Assembly (NCBI RefSeq): GCF_000340215.1
Contig: NW_006921538.1
Span: 2,046,001-2,110,000 of the forward strand
Reading direction: 5' to 3'
Origin: Pseudocercospora fijiensis CIRAD86
Taxonomy: Eukaryota; Ascomycota; Dothideomycetes; Mycosphaerellales; Mycosphaerellaceae
DNA: 64,000 nucleotides
The position numbers and the translations under genes are program-made. Under the pieces are notes generated by a model that worked only from the letters and a program-made list of their open reading frames with translations, was not told the DNA's origin and did no database searches. Below, piece by piece: positions 24,201 through 36,644 of the stretch (its first letter is position 1; every line of letters begins with the position of its first letter).

Positions 24201-27200
24201 TCGTTACTTCCTCGTTAGCTAGAGCTTTGCCCTTTATATAGATCTCTACATCTTCTAGTAATATAGAGCAGGCGTGTATTATAACGGCCGTTAGCGCGTC
24301 GGCCTCGTTATAGGAGGTGTCCGTAAAATCCTATATAAGGTAAGCGGAGTTATCCTTGTCTTCGAAGTAAGCCTCGCCGATAGTTACAGCAGCGATCTGT
24401 AGAGCTGCAGGCATCGTAGGAGTCGGGTTAGATAGCTCGGAAGGGAAGGAAGGAGTTATAAAAGTAGAGTTATAGTCTACTGTTTCGCACTTAAACTAAT
24501 AACTAGAACGTAGAGTAACGATCCCTATAGCTTAATCGATATCGCTAGGTCTGTGTCTTGTCTACTAGTCGATGCTAAGGATGAAGTCGTACTAACTAAT
24601 ATCGGTAATCTATGCATTAATGTTTTCCTTTATTCTATTAAGATCGAGCTCGGTATATAGGACTTGTTCGATCTGCCCGCTACTATTCTGTTTGTAGTCG
24701 TTAATACCGAGTAGTCGAGGAAGTCGAGTGCGGTTTAACGATAGCTTAGCCTAGCGCGGATGCGAGTAGGTAGATATGCAGCCTAGATCTATAAGTATTC
24801 TAGCGAGTCTATTGTCTACGAGGCCGGTTGCTACGATATACTTACCTACCTTTAGAAGAAGGCTCGTATTAACGTAGATAGACGAAGAGTCGATAATTGC
24901 GGGTAATTCGTTTAGAGAAGTAAGCGCTTGCGATTTCGGTAATATACCGCGTATTAGCGTAGGTAGATCTTTGCCGGGTATACGTATCGGTTGAGAGTTA
25001 CTCTAAGTAGTATACTTACACTTAGAGCTTACTCTTTTAACTAATCTTCGTACGTAGGCGGGTTCTCGACTAAAGCCGCGGCTATTGTAACTCTACCCTT
25101 TCCTTTAACGTGCTTACGGAAGGGAAATAGCGGGTATTCCTTCTGTGTTCGTATATGCTTGCTATCGCGGCAGGCAAAGCAGGTCTCTCTAGACTTAAAT
25201 AAGGGCTCGGTAACAGGCTTATACTTATACTTCTTGCTATTAACCGTTATAGGCTAATCGTAATTATCGCGTATATCTTCGTTAGTCTAGTAAAGTGTCT
25301 TCTTTAGGCGAGCGTTCTTATCGTCTTTGTCTTTGTCTTTGTCCTTCGAGGCGTTGTTGCTCTTGCTGCTACCGCTAGCGGCTGCTAACTTCTTCTAGAG
25401 CTTCTAGCGGGTTATATTAATATCGTAGATACGTAGCTTATCCCGTATTATAAGGAGTAAGGTAAAGAACTTCGATCGGATCGAATGCTCGAAGTTTTTA
25501 TTAAGCTTATCGCGTAAGTTGTCTATTATCTCCTCGTCGTTATTGCCGAAACTAAGGAATAGTTAATAGTAGATAAAGCGTAGCTAGAAGTTCGAGAAGG
25601 ACTCTTCCTTGCCTTGCTAGAGGTTCGTAAATTTAGCACGCTTCGTATACTTCTAGTGTTAATCGCCCTAGCGTTCTTCTATAAACTAAAGGGCCTCTTA
25701 ATAGGTAGAGAATGAATTAATTACTAGCTCGAGGTAATTAAAAGTATTAGAGGTAGTATTATCTAGTACTGCCCGAATCTTCTTTCTCTCGGATTTCTTG
25801 CTCTCTCTAAGGGCAAATAGCATCTTGCTCTTCTATTCGCGGAAAGGCATATCCTTATCCTTAGCCTTATCGTCGGCAGCGTAGATTGCTAGTAGCTTAG
25901 TAGACTTGTCTTTGCGTCTATACCTCTAGTTACGACTATCGTAGCGGCGGCGGCCTCGACGATCGTCTTCTAAGGACGAGCTACTATCGGGGCTTAATGC
26001 GGGATCGTCGTTGTCCTCTTCGGTTACGGTATAGGCGTCTTTAAGTTGCTTGCGGGCTATATACTCGCGATCGAGACGCGTCTAGAGCGGCGTATTGCGA
26101 GAGCTCTTCGTTGCAACCTTCTATATACGGCCGGTACTACTAGCGGCTTTATTCTAGCGCGCTATAAAGTAAACAGCCTTATCGTTATCGGAGTCTCGTT
26201 CGAATTAGGCGAGGAGGTCTTCGTTATCTGTCTATAGCTTCTGCTTCTTACGGCGCTCGGTAGGCGTGTACCCGGCGTTAGTACGAGCAGCATTAGCATT
26301 AGCAGTTACTAGCAGTACTTGCAAACCTTTAACTTTGGTTTAAAGCTTGTTAATATTAGCTTTGTCTTCGTCTCGGATATACCGATATCTAGCGATGCGG
26401 TCTTAGGCAGTCTTAAGAGCCGGCTTATATCGCTTGTTCTTCTTAGTTAGCTCTTTTATCTAAATAGCAAGGGCGTTGTTAGCGTTCTTAAGGTAGCTGT
26501 TACGGGTAACAGCGCTATCTCGTTCCTTCTTAGTCCGCTCGATCTTATCGATAGCGTCTTATAGAATAGCTAGCTAATTAGCGAATAGAAGGACAGTATT
26601 GTCTAGTACGTTAAGCTACTTGTCTAGGTGTTGCTATATACGTACAGACAGGTTATTAGTATCTATAATACCGCGGAAGTGCTTCGGATTATAACGAAGG
26701 ACTGCTTTACTAGCTTAGGTATAGTCGTCGGGTATAAACTCTAAGAAATCGAGGTATAGACCTAGACGAGCTCTAGTGCCTTGTTCCTTGTTTAGAATAA
26801 TACGACTAGAGCCGTCGCCTAAGCCTAAGTAGGTACCGCGTAGCTTAGACTTGTTTCTTAACGACTTAACTAAGCGTAGAGAGTGTAGTAGAGATAGGAG
26901 CTAAGAACCGTAAGATTTACGCTTACGCCGGCTCTCCCTACTACGACGCGGTAGAGCGTTGTCTTCTCTACTAGTATCGAGGCGCGGTACGCGCTCGCCT
27001 CTTACTAGCTTCTTAGCGAGAAAGTCGTCCTCGTCCTCTAAGAAGCGCGTATTATCGATATCTAGATCGGTACGGTCGGTATAGCTAGCACCTATAATTT
27101 CCTTAAGCTCTTCCTATATATATTAACCTAGCTTAGGTTTACCGATAGGCGCGTCGTTACTACCTTCCTCTTCCTTATCCGATAGGTCGTCGTAAGGATC

Positions 27201-27567
27201 GCTACTAAAGTCGAGGGATCTATCGTTAGAAGGATCTAGATTTAGGTTTAATTGCTCTCGTAGAGTCTTAGACTAAGTAGACTGCTAGTTATTGCTGCTA
27301 TGCTATAGAACTAGCGGTAGAGGCATGCTAGCCGTCCGCTGCTAGGACATACTATTGTTCTTACCTAATAACTTGTTATTATTATTGCTAAGGTAGGCGA
27401 ATGTATCTTCTATCTGTAAAGAGTCTATTCGACCGTGCTTACGTTTGTAATACTATACCGTTTATATAGTAATTAACGCGCTCTAGGCGTTAGGTCTGCG
27501 TACGAGTAGGACTAAGATACGATACTATTAAGTACCTAATAATAGTCGTGTCTCGATCTATTTAGGG

Positions 27568-27578
27568 ATCTTCGAGAA
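27568..27578 (-). other. E2 self-priming primer-binding site
   Basis: On the element's strand the 11 nt TTCTCGAAGAT, one base inside the 5' LTR, are the exact reverse complement of ATCTTCGAGAA within the same LTR (27614-27624). Tf1/sushi elements prime minus-strand DNA from the folded 5' end of their own RNA using such an 11-nt match. Confidence 0.75.
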
Positions 27579-27579
27579 A

Positions 27580-27731
27580 TGTTAAGGGCGGCAACTAAGT
27601 AGTTCAAAACGAGTTCTCGAAGATAGCTATCTACGAGAGAAGCGTATAACGCCGAAGGAAGCGTAAAAGTAACGCTAAGAATTGATGCCTAAGGCATCTA
27701 CAACTACGAATAGGAGGGTTACCCCGTAACA
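27580..27731 (-). repeat. E2 5' LTR
   Basis: 152 bp, keeps both canonical TG and CA ends, directly followed by the AGCAA target duplication at 27732-27736. Confidence 0.9.
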
Positions 27732-28704
27732 AGCAACTAATTATAATACGAGCGTACCTTCCCTGCTATAATAGGTAGGTATACGGGGTATTATAGTACT
27801 GCCTCTATTCTAAGTAAGGTTGTCCGAGTTCTTTGCGTCTACTCTAAAAGACCTAGAAATATCCGCTTCCGAGGGTTTATTCTTATTATTACGAGGGCTG
27901 TTATTTACTATCGTAGTTTCGCTAGCCCTAATTAGTTAGGTTTAGTAGCCTTTAATTGTTAATTAATCTTATCTTTTTAAAAACGCAGTTCGTCTAGTTT
28001 CTATAAGTAAAGGCTATTATAAGTATAATAGTTAAGGTTCGCCTCGCTTAAAGAGTCGGAAAGATTAAGGAGTAACCTATTATCCGCAAGATCGACCCCG
28101 GCTAGCTTAGCTCTATATTTTTGCTTTTAGTTAGTCTATTAATCGTTTAACCTTTTTAGTCCCTAAGTCCTTCGAACGGCTTAACCCTTTTTAACCTAGC
28201 GTCTTAGCCTTAAGCTATAGCATAGGTAAGGTTGTTCTTATAGGTATAACGATAATAGTAGGTAATGTTAATAAGAGCGGCGCTAGCCGCCTTAGCGCTA
28301 ACTTTACCTTGCTTCCGATTTCCTTCTTCGACTAGTAATATACTCCGTAATACTATTACTAATATAGCCGTATCGGCTGTCGGCATACTACTAGCTCGTA
28401 GCGCGATACTATTATCCTTATTACTGTTATTCGTACGCGCGTACGTATCGCCCTTATCGATCGCTTAGGCCTCGAGGCTCTATAGAATAAATAGATAAAA
28501 GAGGGACCTATAGGGCTCGGTAGTAGAGAGGTAGATATCTTTTAGAAGAGCAGGTAATTAGCTAACGCGTTATAGCGCGCTAGTGTAGTCTTATTGTCCT
28601 AGTTTGCTAGCCTCTAATTAGTTAGCTAATAGTACCCTAGGGGTAGCATTATTCCTAGGCGACATTATAGGCCCTTAGCCTTCTTCTTGTTCTTTATACT
28701 AGTC

Positions 28705-31700
28705 TAATACTTATTTAACAACTCAGTTATATCCTTAAACGAGTCCTTAGCCTTCTACGAGTCTTATTTAGGTAAATAGCCTTGCTATCTTAGGAGGTAT
28801 TCCTTCTTGCCTTACCTAGTCCGATGCTTTAGAATATATTCTATAGACTATAGCTCTTTACTATTAGCTAGTATATCCTCGGATTTAGCAGGCGCCTTAT
28901 CCCCTTCGCGCTAGTAGTATAGTTTAAGGAGGGAGATATAGAAGGTGTTATAGATAGTATAATAAGGTAGAAGCTATAACTAGTAGGCCTAGCTATTGCC
29001 CTTCGGTTCTCGGATACGGAATAGGCTAATAAACCGTAGTGCTAGTTTAGGGCGTGTTTTGCTATTAGGCGACGGGTGTTTGCGGATACGGAGGTTCTTA
29101 GTGCTTAACATAACTATATCGCCTTGTTTAAAGGTTATTAGCGTATAGTGTTTGTTATAGTAGGCCTTCTAATAGGCCTAGGCCTTTGCTAGTTTGTTAG
29201 CTATCTTAGCGTAAATTTCTCGTATCTTTTGAACCCTCTTAATAGCCGCTAGTGTCTTAGGTTAACCCGCTTCCCTTTCCTTACGCTCGGCCTCGAGCGA
29301 TAGGGGGTCTTATAGTAATATAGGGTTGCTGCCTATTATAGCGCAATAAGGGGAGACCTTAGTAGATAAGTAGACACTATTATTATACACGAATTTAGCT
29401 AGTTATAGGAGGTTAACCTAGTCGTTAGGGTTCTTATTAATATAGCTACGTAGGTATTGCTATAGGGTGGCATTTTGCCTCTCGGTTTAGCTATCTGTTT
29501 ATAAATAGAATGCTATAGATAGGCGATGCTTAAGTCTTAGCTATAGGCATATCTTACTCTAATAATAAGATATAAATATCGAGCCCCGGTTAGAGACTAT
29601 CCCCTTAGGGGTTCCCTAATAGCTATAGAAGATATTGTTCTATAGTAACTTAGCTAGATTAATAGCTATCTAATCCTTCTAGGCAGGGATATAGCGAGCA
29701 CCCTTAGTAAATCGGTCTATAACGACTAGTATAGCGTTAAAGACGTCTCTGCTTCCTTTTCGCTTAGTAGGGGGAAGACCTATAATACAATCTATTATAA
29801 GCTCTATAAATAGCTTATTAGGGATTAGTAGTAAGGACAACTCGCTAAAAGGCTAATACTTTAGTGCCTTAACACGTTAGTATACGGCATACGTATTAAC
29901 GTATTCCTTTATATCCCGCTTACTATTTAGCTAGTAGTATATACGCGATAGTAGCTCGTGCAACCTCTCTATACTATAGTAACCGGCAAGCTTACTATTA
30001 TAGTATCGCTTAAGAAGTTCTTATCGGATCGAATGTTTAGCGGGGATATAGTATCTGCCCTTAAACCTTAAGTAACCCTTGTTATCGATCGACTAGTTAC
30101 TCTTACTAGATCGAGTCGTTCGCCTACTTATAAGCTTATCGATACGTTTAGTAGCAAAGGCGTCCCTCTACTAAGTACGTAATAGCTTATCTATAAACGA
30201 TTGCATATCCCTATTTGCAAGGTTATTTAGTAGTACCCTTACTATTAAACGAGGTACGTATTATATATATCTAATAGTACTAGCAGCCGGATTAACTATA
30301 TTAGTGCTCTAATCGCTATTACTATATATAGCGATATCGACTAGGGAGTTTTTATAGCTCTTCCTATTAGTATTATTAGCCCTTGCCTTAATACGCACTA
30401 TTAATATAGCAAGAGCATTAACATACTTTAAGCCGTCGCGGAGTCTAGTAAGCCGCTTATCCTACGCTTACTTATTAACAATACAGGCTATAGTAATCTT
30501 ATACTATAGGGTTAGAAACAATAAGTTAATATACTAAGTCTCGCTACTATAATTAGGTCGCCTCGATAGGCTATTAGTAGGGTTACTTACGCCTAGACGA
30601 TATAGTATATTAAAATCGAACCTAGCGAGGTAGACGGCCTATCTAGCCTGTCGACCTATAACCCTAGTAACCTTCGTAATTCTACGGAGGTTGTTATAGT
30701 CCGTATAGACCTAAATAGTGTGCTATATACTATCGAGATAGTAGCGCTAGTACTTAAAGGCTTCTACGATTGCTAAGAGCTCTTGCTCGTAGGTCTCGTA
30801 GCGACGTTCTATATCGATTATCTTTCGCGAAAAGAAGGCAATCGGGTGCTAATAGTAGTTATTAGCCTGTTATAATTTAATAGCTAATATAGCGAACTGT
30901 AAAGCGTTAGTCTTAACTCGGATCTGCTTGCTTAGCACGAAATAGTATAATAAGGGGACTTTAGTAAAGCGTTACTTTAGACCGTTAAAAGCGGCTTGTG
31001 CTCTATTAGTCTATTTAAACTCTCTAGTTAGGTTGGCCTTGGTTTTAGTAAGCTTAGTTAATAGCATTATATGCCTCGAATAGCTCTTAATAAAGCGGCG
31101 ATAGAAGTTAGCAAAGCCGAGGAACGACTATAGCTCCTTAATTAACGTAGGAACAGGCTATTTAGTAATTGTTTTAATCCGATTAGGATTAGCCTTAACA
31201 CTATTAGTTAATACGATAAAGCTAAGGAAGGCTACCTCCTTAGTAGTAAAGGTGTATTTAGAGGGCTTGCAATATAAGCTATAGGCCCTTAGGCGATCGA
31301 GTACCTTGCGGACTATAGCCTAGTACTCCGCAATATTAGATAAATAGGTATAAACTAGGATGTTATCTAGGTAAACTATATAGAGGTAGTCTAATAGGCC
31401 GGATAAGGCCCGATTAATATAGGACTAGAATGTTATAGGGGCGTTAGCTAGCCTAAATAGCATAACTAAGTACTCGAAATAGCTATAGCGAGTATAGAAG
31501 GCTGTTTTCTATTTATCACCCTTACGAATGCGGATACGATAGTACGTATCCTTAATGTCTAATATAGTATAAAAGTAGGCGCTAGAAAGGCGATCGAGGG
31601 TCTTATTATTAATTAATAAGCGGAAGTAGACAGCGGTCCTTCATAGTAACAGCATTAAGCCTACGATAATCGATATATAGGCGTAGGCTTCTATTCTTCT

Positions 31701-33908
31701 TTAGTACGAATAGGATAGGTATACTAGTAGGGCTGTTGCTATACTAAATTCGACTATTAGCTAGGTTCTTATCTAGATATTTACGCAATATAGCGAGTTT
31801 ACGCTTACTAAGGTTATAGAGTAGTCTAAAAGGAACCTCTTTGCCCTCTATAATATTAATCTTATAATCCGTCTCTTTAAACATAGGCAACGTCGATGCT
31901 AGGTAGTGTTTAAACACCTTAATATAGGTTTCTCGAATAGGCTAAGGTATACGAGCAAGCTAATTAGGGTCTATGCTATTAGGGGGCATAGGCCTATCGT
32001 TATTACCTAATAGGTCGACTATTAGGTTAGCTACGGCAGGTGTTAGGTTGCCGATAAATAGGACCCTAATTTTATTAGGGCACTTGCTAGCGTCGATATG
32101 CTTAATATCCTCTTTCCTAGCGATTCTAAATCGCTACTATTAGCTGCCTAGGTCTATAGTTATAGCGTAGTGCTTAAGGACAGGGTTGCTAATAATAATA
32201 GTAGCTCCCCTATATAGGTTGTCTATATCTACTACGTAGGTAGTAAAGTCTAGTAGGCGTTTATTTCCGAGGTTGTCCTTTAGAACTATAGGAATATAGT
32301 AGGCCCTATAGGTTAAGTGCCGAGCGTTATTAAACTAAGCAAGGGTTAGTAGGTTAGCCCTATTTAATTATCGAAGGTCTAGTAGCTACTTAGCTAGGCG
32401 ATAGCTAATAAGGGCACTAACTGAATCTCCTAGGTCTAGTATAACCTTAGTCTTATAGTTAGTACTATACGTGTCCTATATAAGGTAGGCGCGTATAATA
32501 GCTAGTATAATATCGATAGTTTTACGCCGTACGAGGCTAATAGTTAGTGCGGCGCCTAATCTTTTTTCGACTAATTAGAAGGTTAGCCTATAGGGGTAGC
32601 GTTAGCTACTAAGAGGTTCCTTTAGTACTTAGCGGTAGTACGGTCGATTCGGGCCTAGTCCTTAGGTTTGTCGTATTAGCCTAGCAGATAGCTAGTGCTA
32701 TTATAGTTAAAGCACTTTAATCCGGTTAGGAGGTTGCTATAGCTGTTGTTATTAGCAGAGCGGTTAGTACTATAGGGATACGAGCCCCTTCTACGGCCCC
32801 TATCGCGGCCTCCTCTATATAGCCGCCGGCTACGGCCTCTTCTACGGTCGTTGTTACTATTCCTATTATTAGCGTTATTATTCTATTAGGAACCCTAGCT
32901 ATTGCCTCTACGGGCACTACAGTTACCGCGGTTAGTACTAGCTAGTCGGATCCTCGATTCTAGTCGTTACTAGAGCTAGACAGCTCGTTTAGCTGTTTCT
33001 ACCTCGACTATAAATTAAATACGTGTTAGATTAGCCTGTTTAAATATACGGCGACGGTCCAATTCTAGGATAAGCTCCTATCTAAGCTTTAGGCGTATTT
33101 CGGAGATCTATATAGAATTAGCCTTAGCCGGAAGATCGTCTTTAAGAGTCTTTAAATAGGCCTCGAATAAGCGAGCCGATTAATTAGTCTTTTGTTTAGC
33201 TCGAAGGTACTAGTCCTAAGCGTGTTATTGCCTTAGTATAGGGTTTCTAAGGGTGTCTAGTATAATAGTCTTATAGTCCTGCTACTAAACAGCGGTCTAA
33301 TTATTAAGGGAGTCAAAATAGTTATCCTAGGTACGTTTTAGGTCTCTATTAATATATTATATAGTATAGACGACTAACGAGTAATCGTCTAGAAGGGCCC
33401 TTAGTGCGTTTCGCTAATTAAGCTTACAGTTACGAATGTAGTCGTTATATTGCTTTCGACTAGAGCTATTAAACACAGTATAGTCCTTAAGTTTAGCATC
33501 CTTCTTTTAAATAGCTAGTAAGGAAGGCCGTGCTACTAGTCTAGCATTAGTTATTAGGGACTCCTATAGGCGGCAAATCTCGAGAAGATTATCCTTTAGC
33601 TATTATTCTTAGCGTAGAGCAGTAAGCCTATTCTAGGTAGCTTCTTAAAGTCTCGCTACTAGCTAGGGGCTAAAAGCTAGTCGGTCGTATCGACGATTAA
33701 CAATGTTACTAAGAATATCGTTAACAGGCAACGATAGGTTATTCCCTTCGATTATAGGTTCTTTAGTAGGCCCTCTAGTAGGGTCTCTAGTAGGAGGCAC
33801 TTTAGTAGGCAGTATGCTACTAGAGTTATTATTGCTAGCGCTACTAGCGGCGCCGCGGTTGTTGTTATTGCTTCGTAATAAGCCGGCTATTATAATAAGG
33901 GGTAACAC
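28705..33908 (-). pseudogene. E1 gag-pol with chromodomain, heavily mutated
   Basis: The gag start (to about 33,663) has a Thr-Lys-Pro-rich repeat and SLPVNDILSNIVNRRY, shared with the copies E3 and E4. A CCHC zinc knuckle near 32,700 has lost a Cys and a His to Tyr. RT near 31,350 reads YLDN instead of YLDD. Integrase has the zinc-binding and DxxxGLPP segments near 30,000 and 29,780. The chromodomain near 28,860-28,710 reads EYILKHRTR, KKEYLLR and FKDITELLNKY with stops at former Trp positions. No long frame survives. Confidence 0.75.
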
Positions 33909-34161
33909 TAATAATATATTATAGGCCCCTATAGTACGGATATAGCGGAATTAGCGAGTATCGGTCTAGTGCAATTGACTTAGTATAATAGGCCGTATAG
34001 AAGGCCTTGCTTGATAATTAGTACGGTTATTCTAATAGAATAGTACGTATAGATCCCGCCTCGGGCGCAATATAGTTAGATTAACGGTTTTCGTAGCTAT
34101 ACTGCTAAAAGCTTAAAATAAGGACTATCTAGCTGCTGCCCTTAAAGGGTAGATCGAATAA

Positions 34162-34352
34162 TGTATAAGAAGGGTTATATTAGCAGGTAGATAGGGTAGT
34201 AGTGAATTAGTATAGTATTCGATAGAGATCTAAGAGAAGAGGGAGGAAGGCAGGCTAGTTAGCCTAACGCTAAGCGCCAAGCCCTACCTAAGGTATAAGG
34301 ACCCTAGCTTTACTCGGTCTAGTTAAATGCTAATTACGTGTAACCTCTAACA
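34162..34352 (-). repeat. E1 5' LTR
   Basis: 191 bp. Contains ATCGAATACT (complement of 34214-34223). The primer-binding segment just inside matches its reverse complement at 9 of 10 positions. Followed by the CAGTT target duplication. Confidence 0.9.
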
Positions 34353-35314
34353 CAGTTACCGCTATAAGCGTTTCGAATATTACTACTCGCTATAAGCGTT
34401 TTTAGTAGTATTTACTATAAGCGTTTCGGATAGGAGTTATATAACTTGCTTTAAGTATTCTAAATAGTACTTACTATAGGTCTTTTAGATAGTACTACCT
34501 ACTATAAGCGTTCTAAATAGCACTTACTATTAGCGTTCCAAATTAGACTTACTATACGCGTTACGAATAAGACTTAGTATAAGCGCTAGGGATTAGAATT
34601 ACTATATAGCGCGTTCTAAATAAAACTTAGTAATAAGTATAGGCGTTATAGATAGTAGTACTAACTACTAGCGCTCCGGATTAGACACACTATACGCGTT
34701 CTAAATAGTACCTAGTATTACAAGCGTTCTAAATTAGAATTCCTATAAGTGTTTCAGATTAGGATTACTATAAGCGTTTTTAATTAGACTTACTATACGC
34801 CCTATAGATAGTACTTGCTATAAGCGTTCCGACTTAGAAAGAACTACTTACTATAGATATTTCGAATAGTACTCGCTATAGGTATTCTAGATAGTAATTG
34901 CTATAGGCGTATTCCGGAAGTAGTTACTATAAATGTTTCGGAATATCTTGCTATAAGCGTTTCCGATAGTGCTCGCTATAAGCGTTTCCGAATAGTACTT
35001 CCTAATACCTATAACGCGTTCCGGATTAATATTACTACTAGCGTTTTAGATATAAGTTTATATAACTTACTATACGCGTTTTAGATTAGGCCTACTTATA
35101 AGCGTTTTAGATAGTACTAACTACTTACTATAAGTACTTTAGACTACGACTACCTACTATAAGCGTTCTAAAATTTAAATAGTACCTATTACTATAGGAG
35201 TTTCGGATAGTACTTACTATAAGCAATCTAGATAGTACTTGCTATAAGCCTATTCCGAGTATACTTACTATAGGCGTTTCGGACTGCTATATCTACTATA
35301 AGTATTTTAGATAG
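34353..35314. repeat. Minisatellite array, right part
   Basis: About 960 bp of degenerate units of roughly 25 bp with the core CTATAAGCGTT and AGTACTTACTATA. It continues the array at 19,691-20,104. Units vary in length and sequence. CG is retained while CA and TG are almost absent. Confidence 0.8.
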
Positions 35315-35860
35315 TACTAATCGCTATAGGTACTATTACTTCGGTTTAACAACGCGCGCGTTTCTCTCTTATAAATTTAAACGTACCGGCCGTCTAGGCG
35401 GCTCTATAGGCTTTAGGGTTTTTATATATACCCGGCAGTAGCGCTTATATCTATACGTAACGTCTAGGCGGCTCCTCCTACGAATTTCGAGGTTCGTCGA
35501 AGGACTTAGGTAGTAGTAAGGCCCGCGAATTAGCGGAAAACTATAAGTATTTCGTATAGTACTTCCATATTAGTACTATCTATAGCGAGATATCTATAAC
35601 TATATAATCGGATAGTACTAATCGCTATAGATACTATTACTTAGGTTTAAAAATACGCGCGTTTCAAGTTCCCTCCTATAAACCTAAATATATCGGCCGT
35701 CTAGGCGGCTCTATAAGCCCTAGGATTTTTGTACGTATCCGGCGGTAGCGCTTATATCCGTACGTAACGTCCGGGCGGCTCCTTATACGAATTTCGAAGT
35801 TTATCGAAGCCTAAAGGACTAAGGCGGCGGCGAGGCCCGCGAATTAGCGAGAGTATCTAC
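35315..35860. repeat. Two tandem copies of a roughly 300-bp unit with GC-rich core
   Basis: The stretch beginning TACTAATCGCTATAGG (about 35,315) recurs at about 35,617. Both copies hold ACGCGCGCGTTTC, GGCCGTCTAGGCGGCTCTATA, GGCGGCTCC and GCCCGCGAATTAGCG in the same order. The offset grows from about 301 to 314 bp through indels. Function unknown. Confidence 0.75.
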
Positions 35861-36644
35861 GAATTTTAAAGTTCCTATATATAATTTCCCTAGTCCTACT
35901 ACTTGCTTTTAGGTTGTTATTATATTATATATAGTAACTAGTATATATAATCTTAATAGATAGCCTAGACTACCTAGTAGCCTAGCCTCTTTAGAAATTT
36001 CCGAGGGATATAGCTACCGCTATCTAGGAAAATAATACTTAGGCTTATAGAAAGATATATCTTTTTAGAGGAATAGGGATATATATAATTAGGATAGAAG
36101 ATTTACTAGAGGGTATATTTTAGGCTACTAATTGCCTAAAGGGTTTAATAAGGCAGATTACTTCTAAGAAGAGTAGTAAGACTATAAGATAGGATAGTAC
36201 GGTACTATAGGACTCTAAAGGAGGTCGATTTAGGGGAGTATTAGGGCGAGGTCTAGGTCGGATATTTACTTAAAGGGGTAGAGGGAAGTCTAATAGTCGA
36301 TTAATATAGATACTAGAGAGCTATAGATATTAGAGATAGAGCTTTCGAGGATAAGGACTACCGATATTTCTAGCTCTATAATACTCGCTTATATTATAGA
36401 CTACCTAAGGTTCGGAGCGTAGATTTTTATTTATTCGTTCGGTTTTAAATTCTATAGTATATACGATACCTAGCTAATTAAATTACTCTCGAAGTAGTTT
36501 TCGTAACCTAACGCTCGAACGATTTCTAGATATAAATCTATATAGGTCCTATATTAGTAACCTTAACGATTAGTAATTACAAGGAGACAGTACCTAGGTA
36601 AAGACCTCCTACTAATAGGTAAGCGAAGAAAAAGGTCTTACGTA
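35861..36644. repeat. RIP-degraded sequence of unknown origin
   Basis: CA/TG-poor, AT-rich DNA with no frame or structure that I recognise. Composition returns to normal near 36,645. Confidence 0.55.

Larger units (their letters stand above)
20533..27731 (-). mobile_element. E2: Ty3/gypsy LTR retrotransposon nested in E1
   Basis: A 7.2-kb element with 152-bp LTRs (27580-27731 5', 20533-20684 3') that begin TGTTACGG and end TTAACA on the minus strand. Target duplications AGCAA lie at 20528-20532 and 27732-27736. A run of eight G (complement of 20688-20695) precedes the 3' LTR as polypurine tract. Pol domains in order on the minus strand are reverse transcriptase with an intact YLDD (about 23,600), RNase H (about 23,200-22,800), integrase (about 22,000-21,800) and a possible chromodomain near 21,200. 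It is a different family from E1, with different LTRs and divergent RT. It inserted downstream of the E1 chromodomain. Confidence 0.9.
20105..34352 (-). mobile_element. E1: Ty3/gypsy chromovirus LTR retrotransposon, interrupted by E2
   Basis: Terminal repeats at 34162-34352 (191 bp, 5') and 20105-20293 (189 bp, 3') start TGTTAGAGG and end TTATACA on the minus strand. Perfect 5-bp target duplications CAGTT flank them (20100-20104 and 34353-34357). Without the 7.2-kb nested E2 and its duplicated target, the element is about 7.0 kb. Going along the minus strand I see gag-like sequence with a mutated zinc knuckle, protease, reverse transcriptase, RNase H, integrase (DxxxGLPPTK at about 29,760-29,800) and a decayed chromodomain (about 28,860-28,710). 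Stops riddle all frames. The element inserted into a minisatellite and is dead as a coding unit. Confidence 0.9.
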
